Shown here: in pieces, positions 1 through 9,327 of the stretch | Layout of the letters: the number at the start of each line of letters is the position of its first letter | Numbering within the stretch: position 1 is the stretch's first letter | DNA from: Hypholoma sublateritium FD-334 SS-4 | Lineage: Eukaryota > Basidiomycota > Agaricomycetes > Agaricales > Strophariaceae | Assembly (NCBI GenBank): GCA_000827495.1 | Contig: KN817628.1 | Coordinates: forward strand, 1-64,000 | Direction of reading: 5' to 3' | Length of the DNA stretch: 64,000 bases | Notes under the pieces: model-generated | The model's database searches: none | Told to the model about the DNA's origin: nothing | The model's input: the letters and a program-made list of their open reading frames with translations, nothing else | Program-made: the position numbers and the translations under genes

Positions 1-1921
1 CTCCTGCGCAAACCTGATATCGTTGTTGTGGACCGCGCATTTAAACGCCAACCCCCTTCGAAGGCTACCTTGGGATGGTCGATGCTGCAGGCTCTGATCG
101 AGGTTACCTCTGATGAGTCCCGCTCTTACAACGAAATGCTGACGAATATGCTGGAAAAGGCCGCTAATGTATTCGAGGCTCAGCTCCATNGACGTTTCAT
201 CATTGGTCTCATAGTGCAGGGAAAACCGCCTGCTCTCACATTTTTCTTAGTTTTTGTTGATCGCGTTGGCGCGATTGTCACACAGCCAGCCATCCTCAGT
301 GACTATAACGCTCTCGATTTTGCGCGGATTGTAGTCGCCCTGACATACGCAAATGACAAGTCACTCGGCATGGACGACAGAATAGTGATCGACCGGTTCA
401 CTGGTAAACCATCGCAAATCACTGTTGGGGGGCAGATATTCGACATCATCACCCAAATCTTCGTGTCTCCATTGCTTTTCAGCCGCGGTACAAAGGTCTA
501 CATCGTGAGCGATACCGATAACAATCTCCATGTCTTCAAGGACTCGTGGACACTGTCGTCCCACACTGCCTCTGAAATCGACATCATCAAGAAGATCAGC
601 GAGATCGCCAAAAAACACCCGGATGTTTCGCCGCGCTTTCTAGCGCTCTGCCCACATTTCATTGCTGGCGAAGACCGCGTCAGTCTCACTGATACCCCTC
701 GAGGATATCTACCCAGTAAATTTCAAGGGCGAGTCCGCCACTGGGTAGTCACCGGTCCCATCGGGGACCCTATTACTACGTATAGGTCACGCGTCGAGCT
801 TCTACAAGCGTTTATTGATATTGCCGACCGTAAGTACTTTTGTCTATCTATTATGGCTTGGCTAACAACAACTTCAGACTTATGGTTCTATAGTCAGATA
901 TGCGGCGTGGTCCACGCTGATGTCTCGATGAACAACTTAATCCTCGTTCGGTTTCTACCAAATGTACTCTCTGCAGCACCCAACAGCTTTGTATCCACCT
1001 CGTCTCTAAGCNGCTCTGCAACCCCCTTGTCTCAACGCAGCTCTGCACCCATCTCGTCTCAAAGCTGCTCTGGCACATCCCTTGCAACAGCCGCTGCTGC
1101 CGCTGCCACTGCAGCTACGGATACCCGCACTGAGACTTGGTCGGAGAAACCCTGCACGGCAGAAGATGGATATGCGGGTCATGTAGATTCAGGGGGGGCA
1201 TTAATCGATTTTGACTACTCTAGGGAAGTCAACAAGGCATCCTCGAAGACTTCGGTATGTTCAATATCTAATTCTCTGTCGACATATACTGATACTCGCT
1301 CATCGATAGGGCACGATGCCTTACATGGCGCTTAGTCTGTTAACCCCAACAGCCAACCCCATTATCCATCAGTTATCGCANGACCTTGAATCTTTGTTTC
1401 TGGTGCTCTTGCACATTGTGGGCTTTTGGGCTGAACCTGGTTTCATCAACAATGTAGAAACGACGAGTTACCGTGTGTCACGCTGGCACACTGAGTCGAA
1501 CCCGAAAATCCTGCTTGAAAACAAGACGAACGATCTTCGCAGCATCTTTGAGGACCCGGGCACATTTGTGACCGACTATTGGCGTCCCATTGCTCCGTTT
1601 CTCAAACAACTCTTCAAAGTTGTGTATCCCAACATCGAAAATGTGAACATAAGCGACACGACCTCACTTTCCGCCTCCGGATTCATCGCTGTCCTCTCTG
1701 CAGCCCTTGAATTTTGTAAAACACTCAACGAGACGGAGAGTGGCTATGCCAAGGTTCCACATGCTGCACCGAAGAAGCGTCCTCCTCCTGATATGAGNGA
1801 GGGTGGTTTTCCGAAGAAGTATCGAATGACCAGTCAGGACACAGATAGTGACCAAATCTATCTCCACCAAAATCCTTTTGTCTCTTTTGGAGAGTTTCAA
1901 GAGTGCACCATGGAGAAATAG
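1..1921 (+). CDS. FunK1-type fungal protein kinase, 5'-partial
   Basis: The reading frame is open from base 1, so the gene starts upstream. Three exons (1-829, 878-1254, 1310-1921) join in frame through GTAAGT and GTATGT introns to give 605 residues. Visible kinase landmarks are a catalytic-loop segment GVVHADVSMNN (the expected HRD is HAD), a metal-binding segment GGALIDFDYS (DFD in place of DFG, as is common in FunK1) and, across the second splice, TSGTMPYMA, matching the FunK1 activation-segment end. Downstream DLESLFLVLLHIV matches the family's DLESxFxVL helix. Between catalytic loop and DFD lies a long Ser/Ala-rich insertion containing a minisatellite. FunK1 kinases are expanded in mushrooms and have no firmly known substrate. 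Three N bases fall in coding sequence (190, 1012, 1381) and a fourth at 1798. Whether it is catalytically active is uncertain because the HRD arginine is replaced. Confidence 0.85.
995..1076 (+). repeat. Three-unit ~27-bp minisatellite inside the FunK1 gene
   Basis: Three imperfect in-phase copies of a unit resembling CTCGTCTCAAAGCTGCTCTG lie head to tail. They encode a Ser/Gln/Ala/Thr-rich nine-residue repeat. An N base falls in the first copy. The unit length is a multiple of three, so gain or loss would keep the kinase frame. Confidence 0.75.
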
Positions 1922-2210
1922 TAGGACAATTTGTACCCTTGCCGCTGTCTTCTGTTCGAGTTGTACTATTCGCACCACGTCCTTCGCTCGGTTGATGGGT
2001 TGCCTGTCATTGGACTTCTTGCTCTTTTTGTACTGATATCATGCATACGTCGCACCTGTTGTAAACCGTTGTATACATCAAAGTTGTATATAACAAAAAT
2101 ATCTTTGCTCCGTTGAAATTATTTGTGGGAATTTGGTTCAGTAGATTTAGACGTGTCAGCATGTCGTTTCAAGTTTGTCTTGCCTCTCGAGTCTCAATCC
2201 ATCTACTCAA

Positions 2211-4035
2211 ATGAGTCGGGCACCCAGTCCTTCTCCATTGGATGCGAGCTTCGTTCCTTTCCCCCCGGCCTCTCTATACGGCAATTCACTCCATTCTGCT
2301 TCTCATGAACGACAGATGGTGCGATATCTGATCATTTTACATGATGTTATACTAAAGCAGGATAGCCATGGACTTCGTCAAGTTCTACCGAGTCCAGCTG
2401 GTCTAATGTCAGCAACGGACATGGGCATTCCATCTCTTCCTCTCAATATTATCAACTTCTTGCCAGGTGCAATGAGTTACAGCGGGAGAACTCGTCACTG
2501 TTGACGAAGAACACGGCACTGGAGGCCAAAACTGAGACTCTCATGTGCGTTAGGAGACCNTTTCAATTCTAATTGTTGATACAGCTAACAAAACAAATAG
2601 GATTGCATATAATATGCTCTTAACTCATATTCCCGCAACCACTCAACGCCAACACACTCCGCTGCGACACGAAGACTATCCTAAAGTCCGCTTCTGGACT
2701 AGGCAGGCTTGGAACTCAGCCACGCAGGATCAAATTCTCGAGGTTGAACAGCCCGACGAATCTGAGAGTTTTCCAGATCTTGAAGTTGAAGAAGGCGACG
2801 AGCCTAACGAACCTCCTGCCCCATNATCCGCTGATCCAGCTCGTGCTCGTGGTAAGCATCGATCGTCGCAAGGTATCAACGTCACCATGAAGTATATCGA
2901 ACTCGAGGATGGCACGGTGGTAGACGGGTATCGGGCGGCAGAAATTCGCCGCTTTGCTAGGTCGCTCTGGGTTCAAATGGCGCTAAACAACAAGCTACCG
3001 AAAGTCTGGGGAGATGCCGATGCAGCTAGCTTAGCCACTTACAATGAATCTATNGCACAACGGTTTACAGAACTTCGCTTATGCGCCTCGGACTGGAAGG
3101 CGAATCTGGTTGCTACTGATAACTATCCTTCTTGGCGCTACAATTGGTTACGAAAGCAGAACAAGGGTAATAGCATGGTCAAGCGTCCCAACGACATGGA
3201 CCTATCAGATGTCGATCCCTNGGCGAAGAAATCGAAGGTAGCCGATACGGTCAGCCATACTAGTATCTCCATAATTGTTCCCTCTTAGCTGATATTAAAA
3301 TTCTAGGTACCAGTTCCAGCAATAAATATCATCCCAGGAACACCATACAAGGTTCCGGATTTTGCTGTACGTCGCCACTGTTTTTTGGAATGTTAGACTA
3401 TTAGTTATATCACTCTTTATTAGGACGGCGTGCATGCATCCCTTCTCGAGCCCATACCCTCACGCAATCTAAATTTCACCGTAAAGTGCACATACATAGT
3501 GAATGCACACGGGTTACTAACACAATTTCCTCTTTGACAGATTGGAAACCCACTTGCACATATCTCCAACGTACATATTAATCCTTCCCTTCAGCCATCT
3601 GCTGCCCTGGTAGCACCGCATCAAGTCCATGAAGCGGCCGTAGAGGCGTCTACACCAGAATCTGCCAATTTGTCAGGATCGTTGGGCCCTCTATCTCAGG
3701 ATCTAGCTAGCTCTTCAGATAAGGCCAACAATCCTGCAAAACGCTCGAAGGGCTCTCGTATGCGACCCACGAAAACTACCACAGCTAGGTATATGAATAC
3801 TATATCTGTAAAAGGCATTTTAAGCTTACATCTACCTCTCAATCAGGAATCTTTGCGCACAGGACTGGGTTAAAGCTAACCCTCAAGGTACCACAGACGA
3901 CTTCAAGCAGTATTATACAAATCTTTCCAATGAACAAAAGCAGGTACGTTCAATTATATCTTAATAACATTCTATTATCACATGTTCTTACCCCTTCCTC
4001 AGGTTTGGGAAGAGAGATCGAAGACCGCTACCTAA
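2211..4035 (+). CDS. Coiled-coil protein with HMG-box-like C-terminus
   Basis: The start ATG gives MSRAPSPSPLDASFVPFPPA. The first intron (2319-2476) leads into LQRENSSLLTKNTALEAK, a leucine-zipper-like coiled coil, and the next splice gives AYNMLLTHIP. A central conserved-looking block holds KVRFWTRQAWN, YIELEDGTVVDGYRAAEIRR, and NYPSWRYNWLRKQ, followed by a basic stretch. After several short introns the C-terminus WVKANPQGTTDDFKQYYTNL, then SNEQKQVWEERSK, resembles the last helix of an HMG box. I recall this architecture as an uncharacterised polypore family, which is recollection rather than a search. It could be a DNA-binding protein. N bases fall at 2825, 3054 and 3221 in coding sequence and 2560 in an intron. 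Exon boundaries in the 3.3-3.9 kb part are partly inferred. Confidence 0.65.
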
Positions 4036-4659
4036 TTTGTGGATATATTGGATATGCGGGGGAGTACATGTGCTCTGTCCAGCTGTTCATATATGTCGTG
4101 TATCGTTGATTTAGTATCTCGTTACATAATCGTCACCTAAATCAATATAATTTGATTTGCCTCGTTCTGGTGCTGCTTGAGTAGAATTGATTAAGGTAGA
4201 ATTATGTTTGAATTAGACAGCTGCGCCTCTAGTTAGGTAGGATTTATTTGATAAAAACTACCAGTTGAGTGTCCTCAATTCACAGCGACCAGGAATACCT
4301 CGGAGGGGCCCGGGCCGCTTTTGACTGGGACTGATTGCCGATGTTTTTGCCAAAACAAGTAATTTGAGGCATTTGCCAGCTGGCACTGGGCAGTCCGAGT
4401 CACTACCCTTTGCCGACTTGAAGTTGCTGTCTGACTCAATTACTCACCGTCTTCTTAACTTCCTCCACCTGGGAGGTTTGATCTACGGAACTATTCAAGT
4501 CACAATCAGACCTGCTCACCCTCTAGTAGTAGTGCGCTGATGAACGTTGAAAACGTTGAATCCTGGTGAACTTAGTAGTAGATTGGATTAGACATAGATA
4601 TGTGAGTTTATTGCATATTTCTACAAGCTCGGTAACACTCAGAATATAGAATATTGCAA
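4036..4659. other. Intergenic, HMG-like gene to PTC5
   Basis: No coding signal was found. The segment holds the 3' flank of the HMG-like gene and the promoter of the PP2C gene, with a pyrimidine-rich stretch shortly before the start codon. Confidence 0.5.
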
Positions 4660-6453
4660 ATGTTTCGTAGAATCTCCAAGTCTCGTCCAGCACTTTGGCA
4701 ACGCTCCCCACTCATCGGCTACAAAACTAGAGGTTTTCAGGCGATATCAACGACGAATCAACGCAAGAATGCTCTTCTCTTGACCATCTTGGGGCTGGGC
4801 GCCGTTTCGGCAACTGGATATATCTTGTCTTACACAATACATGCTGATTCTGGTTTCAGTTTGACTGGAAATTCAGCATTCAATAAGTACGCGGCCCTTC
4901 ACCCAAAGGGTCTTCCTTTCCAATCTCCTGGTGTACAGAGAATTGATGGCTTTGCGCTCCCAACGTGTGTCCGTCCCCAATCCTTGTTTCCTGAACCTCT
5001 CAGACAACTTTGACAGAAACTACATCGGGGAAGATGCTATAAGAGTTGCATTTGCGCCCTTTTCGCAAAGATTGGGCTACCTGTTTGTGGGAATATTCGA
5101 TGGGCACAACGGGCCTCACACTGCGAATGTACTTGTCGAGAATCTTTTCGGTGCTGTCATTGGCCGTCTGGCCGACCTTTATTCCACGTATGCGAGGAAC
5201 AATCGCACGGTGGACGTGGCGAGTGGAGTGCTCTTGAGCATTGAGCCCGGTGCTCCTCCCGACCCAGTTCCGTCGGACGAAGATATTGATTTGGCGATCA
5301 GCAAAGCCTTCGTCAATTTCGACGACTTCCTCGTGCACGAATCTGCGCGCCTAGTACTCGGCTTAAACGACGCAGACTACGCAGCGCTCCAGAATAACAA
5401 CTCCCCCGATCAGGCCCATGCTGCACACCCCCGAAGATACGAAACGCCCCTCGAAACGGCCGTGCGCGCTCTCTCGGGCGCCCATGCCGGCTCCTGTGCA
5501 CTCGTCGGGCTATTCAACAACGCCGACCGCTCCCTCCGCGTCGCGCTCACAGGCGACTCGCGCGCCGTCTTCGGACGCCGCGTACTCACGACTGCCGCCG
5601 ACGGCACCCAGAGCTACAAGTACGCAGTGCATGCCCTCAGCGCGGACCAGAACGCAAAGAACGCGGAGGAGGCTGCGCGCCTCTCTGCCCAGCACCCCAA
5701 CGAGCCGGAGCTGCTGAAAGGCAATCGCGTCGTCGGGTGGGGGTGCGCACGTGCCTTCGGCGATGGCGCGATGAAGTGGTCGCTCGCGGTGCAGGAGCGC
5801 CTGCACGCCGAGGTGCTAGGGGACCGCCCGCGCGCCGCGTGCAAGACGCCGCCGTACTTCACCGCAGAGCCGGTGATCACCACGAAGAAGGACGTGCAGC
5901 GGGGCGACTTTGCGGTGTTTGGGTCGGACGGGCTGTGGGATTGCCTCACTAACGAGGAGGTGGTGGGGCTGGTGGGGCAGTGGTTGGATGACCATGGGTG
6001 GCCCGAGAATGTGCAGGGTCAGGACGGGAAGACGTACGAAGTGCGCATCCCGAATAACCCCCAGGATCGCAAAGCCTCGATCCCGAGCCAGTTATCGTCC
6101 GACCAATCGAGCCAGCGACATCTCCCGAGGAATCCCTTCAAAACATACGCTCCGGAGGACCTGCCTGTTGTGTATCCGGAAACATACGAAGACAATACTA
6201 CAATGTATAAATACTGGCGGCGGCAGAAGAGGTTCGTGGTAGAAGACGAGAACGTTGCTGCCCACCTTGGTCGCAATGCATTCGGTGGGTATAACAGACA
6301 CCTTACGGAAGCGTTGCTCGCGATGTCCGCACCGAGAGCTCGGAAATTCAAGCAAGTTCAAATTTCACCTGATCCTTTTTTATGTGAATCGATCCGCTAA
6401 TTCTATTTCATTGCAGAGATGACATTTCAATTGTTGTCGTGTTTTTTGATTAG
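4660..6453 (+). CDS. PTC5: Mitochondrial PP2C phosphatase, PTC5 (pyruvate dehydrogenase phosphatase) type
   Basis: Three exons (4660-4964, 5017-6351, 6417-6453) give 558 residues. The N-terminus MFRRISKSRPALWQR is basic and Ser/Arg-rich, as in a mitochondrial presequence, and is followed by a hydrophobic segment LLTILGLGAVSATGYILSY. PP2C motifs appear in order: GIFDGHNG (metal-binding Asp and DGH), VALTGDSRAVFG, GWGCARAFGD, FAVFGSDGLWD and the C-terminal DDISIVVVFFD. The last intron begins GCAAGT and ends TTGCAG, a GC-AG intron; without it the conserved C-terminal strand is lost. In yeast Ptc5 dephosphorylates the E1 alpha subunit of pyruvate dehydrogenase in mitochondria, activating the complex. 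Family assignment is firm; substrate is by homology. Codon use in the middle is strongly GC-rich. Confidence 0.92.
6352..6416 (+). other. GC-AG intron in PTC5
   Basis: A 65-bp intron starts GCAAGT and ends TTGCAG. Splicing it joins ARKFK to DDISIVVVFFD, which is the conserved end of PP2C proteins. No GT donor nearby restores this frame. Confidence 0.8.
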
Positions 6454-6711
6454 CAGCCCTTGGCAGGTTTGTTTCTATAATCCATTCAAGGTGCAGTTCA
6501 AAACTTGAATTTTTTTCGCTATTTATACTTACGCCATCTGACTATACAGGACTTCTGTCAAGCTTCTGTCTGGCTCAAAGAATGTTCTAAGTACCCGGAC
6601 AATGTCCAATGTCTTTGTTAATATCTTTATTTGAAACGAAACATGACGTCTCCTTTGATTCAGCACTACTAACTACTGAATCTGCACTTCTACGACGATC
6701 ACAATAGGCCC

Positions 6712-7336
6712 TTATGCGGTTGGCCCCACGCAGAGAACCTGTTGACAAAATAAGCAGCGGTTCGTTGAATATACATGTTTGACTTACTTCTCCTGGGTAG
6801 ATGTTGCTGCAGGCCGCGTTCACGTTGGGGTTGTTCGCGAGAAGCACGGTGGTGTTGATCCCGGCCTGGGACGCGATGGTGTCGCAGGCATCACCCGACG
6901 CAACGACGTGGACATCCGTACAGTCTTGGCCAACCAACCCGAGGCAAAGGACCTGGAAACAATCGCAAATTAACAAGATGCGGGAGGGTGATACTGGATG
7001 ATCTCACCTCTCCAACTTGCAAGTTATCGCAAGCCGGGTCGATGATTGCGCTGTTTACTGAGGCCAGCTGGAACCTTTTGACGAAATTCAGAAGTGAACA
7101 AACATTTTTGATTGGGTTATTCCTCACGTGGATACGTTCTGCGCTGCAGATATCTCGTCGCAGAAATCACCAGGCTGGACGGTGTAGTTCCTGGCACAAG
7201 CAGCCTGCTGTCCGTTGACAAGGACAGCTAACAAATGATGAGATGGTGAGCACGCATTCGCTAACAGTCGCAAAAATCACTGACCCAAGGAGAGGGCAGC
7301 AACGACAAGGCTCTGAACGCTGAAGATGTTGGTCAT
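6712..7336 (-). CDS. Secreted protein with two LysM domains, copy 1
   Basis: Five exons on the minus strand give roughly 136 residues. Exon 1 encodes a signal peptide, MTNIFSVQSLVVAALSLAV. The first LysM runs from ACARNYTVQPGDFCDEISAA to NSAIIDPACDNLQVGEVLCL; the second from CTDVHVVASGDACDTIASQ to NPNVNAACSNIYPGEVLCVG. Both hold the typical GDxCxxIA and N-x-C-xNLxxGE patterns. The protein ends GPTA. Small secreted LysM proteins bind chitin or chitin oligomers; in fungi they protect hyphal walls or sequester chitin fragments. There is no catalytic domain. Copy 2 lies 0.9 kb away in the same orientation with the same intron positions, so the pair arose by tandem duplication. Confidence 0.88.
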
Positions 7337-8199
7337 TTCGGTGGGTAGAAACTGGAGATTGTGAGAGTGCTGAGCGTCGGGAGTTTGGAGACTGACGACT
7401 CTGAAGAAATGTCCCGCCTTTTAACTGTTTCTACGCTGGTTCGAGGCTCGGCTACTCGAAGATTTTTATCAGCGTACTGACCGAGGAGCGCGAACATGAC
7501 TCGCGTATCCAGGGATAACGCGAGCGAATGCTTGCGAGTACGCGGAGACATGAGTCGGTAGAGATGATGTCGGCGTTTGTGTCGGCGCGCCGCTTTCCCA
7601 GAAAGTACAGATGGCGCGCACCCAAAATAGACCATCGGTCTCGGCGAAAGATGACCTCAAAAGCAAGTCAGATTTCAGGTGCTTGACTCAATATGAACCC
7701 TAGTGGGAAGCAGAAATTTGCTCTTATATGTTTATCCAACATCATATCAGCTTCTAAACATTTGAAACAATAAAAAGCAATACAATACGGTGTTCTCTGC
7801 GCAAGGAGCTCAGCATGTCAACGGTACTTTCTTTGACCAAGTTAGACTCGTAGAATGACTCGGCCCCTGAAACGTTTGTATTCTACGTCAAATATTCGTT
7901 ACGTTTATGAGATGTGCTAAACCCGTGCTAAACCTGAGCTGAACGATGTTCAAATTTTCTTAGCAGCACAGTACACTAATTAAGTATGTAGATTTATGCT
8001 ACCTTGTCATGTTTTTCTGAGTTTTCCATCAAACCAATTGAGCAAGATGATGGGGACTCAGATTATATTCTGAAAAATATACTCGTTGCAGAGCACTGCA
8101 TATAAGTGAATATATACAATTTACCACATTAGGTTGCCCATTGCTACGCGAGAAATTTCTATTCAATTTGCTCAAAGGTGGCAATCACTATTTATTAGA
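7337..8199. other. Intergenic between the two LysM genes
   Basis: The first 100 bases hold the LysM copy 1 promoter. The rest is AT-rich with no supported ORF and carries the 3' flank of LysM copy 2. Confidence 0.5.
7415..7424 (-). promoter_or_regulatory. TATA-like element of LysM copy 1
   Basis: The minus strand reads TTAAAAGGCG about 80 nt upstream of the start codon. The identical ten bases occur about 82 nt upstream of LysM copy 2. Identity and matched spacing suggest a retained core-promoter element. Confidence 0.5.
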
Positions 8200-8841
8200 T
8201 TATGCCGCTGGGGCAACACAGAGAACCTATATCATTGAACGACATATCAGTAAGTTATACCACTTGGTTCAGGGAACAATATTGACTTCTCCAATGTGGA
8301 TATTAGTGCACGCCGCGTCCACATTCGGATTGTCTGCAAGAAGCACGGCCGTAGTTATATTAGCCTGGGAGGCTATCGTGTCGCAGATATCACCCGACGC
8401 GACAACGTGCACTGTATCACAGTCTTGGCCCACCAATCCAAGGCAGAGAACCTGGAACGTGGTTGCTAATTAACAGTGCACATTTTCTGACAATGGGTAG
8501 GGTTCGAACCTCTCCCACTTGTAAGTTGTCGCAGGCAGGGTCGATGATCGCGCTATTTACCGTGGCAAGCTGGAACCTGGATATCGGAAAGTGGTTTAGA
8601 AAACGAAGAATAATAGCTCGAATGTTCCTTACGTCGAAACATTCTGCGCGGCAGATATCTTATCGCAGAAGTCACCGGCTTGGACGGTGTAGTTCCTAGC
8701 ACAAGCGGCCTGTTGACTCTCAACAAGAATGGCTGAAAGCAAAGTTAGGCGCCTTTAGAATGATTTCCAAATGAAGGGAGAATCCGAACCTAAAGACAAT
8801 GCGACAAGAATAAGGGGTCGAACATTGGTAAATTGGAACAT
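8200..8841 (-). CDS. Secreted protein with two LysM domains, copy 2
   Basis: Five exons parallel copy 1. The signal peptide is MFQFTNVRPLILVALSLAI. The first LysM runs from ACARNYTVQAGDFCDKISAA to NSAIIDPACDNLQVGEVLCL and the second from CDTVHVVASGDICDTIASQ to NPNVDAACTNIHIGEVLCVA; the stop follows APAA. The donor of the last intron reads GTCAAT and that of the third GTTCGA, both weaker than the donors in copy 1, so splicing may be less efficient. Differences from copy 1 lie mainly in the signal peptide and second LysM. The expected role is chitin binding outside the cell. Confidence 0.85.
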
Positions 8842-9327
8842 TGGGAACGTGAGCGCTTGAACGAGGGTTGAACGAGCTGGTTATCGAGAGTTATAAAACT
8901 GCAGAGTCTTGCAGATATAAGTCGCCTTTTAAGCATTTCTATATTTTCTTACCGTCCGATACTCCAGGATTCTCAGTCATACGTTTGACAAGAAAAGAAG
9001 GAAATCTTTGCCTGATGATCAGAACGTCACCTGGGATGGTGTGTACAACCATCTGCTCTCACACTCGTGCTCACACTGGTGCTTTTCCAATTATTTGCGA
9101 AGGCAGCCGTGAGCACCCGTGTGAGGATGCGTATGTATGAAGATTACAAGCGCCTATAATTACCTCTGTTCCAAAAATAGACTGGCGATGTTAGCAAGGC
9201 GTTAGCTATATTCATTCCGAATACCAAAATCGAAAACACAAACATCTGATTACACTCTTCACTTACACCATTACAGAAGAGCGAAAGCATATCACAGTGA
9301 AAGCAACGATTGAAGCTCATATAGATA
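8842..9327. other. Intergenic, RQC1 3' flank and LysM copy 2 promoter
   Basis: LysM copy 2 is transcribed leftward from 8841 and RQC1 ends at 9328, so this holds the copy 2 promoter and the RQC1 terminator region. No ORF is supported. Confidence 0.5.
8923..8932 (-). promoter_or_regulatory. TATA-like element of LysM copy 2
   Basis: The minus strand reads TTAAAAGGCG about 82 nt upstream of the start codon, identical to the element in front of copy 1. A second AT-rich motif, TTTTATAA, lies between it and the start. Confidence 0.5.

Noticed and set aside
8495..8520. GGTTCGAACC resembling a tRNA T-arm
   Set aside because: It lies at a LysM exon-intron border and has no other tRNA features.
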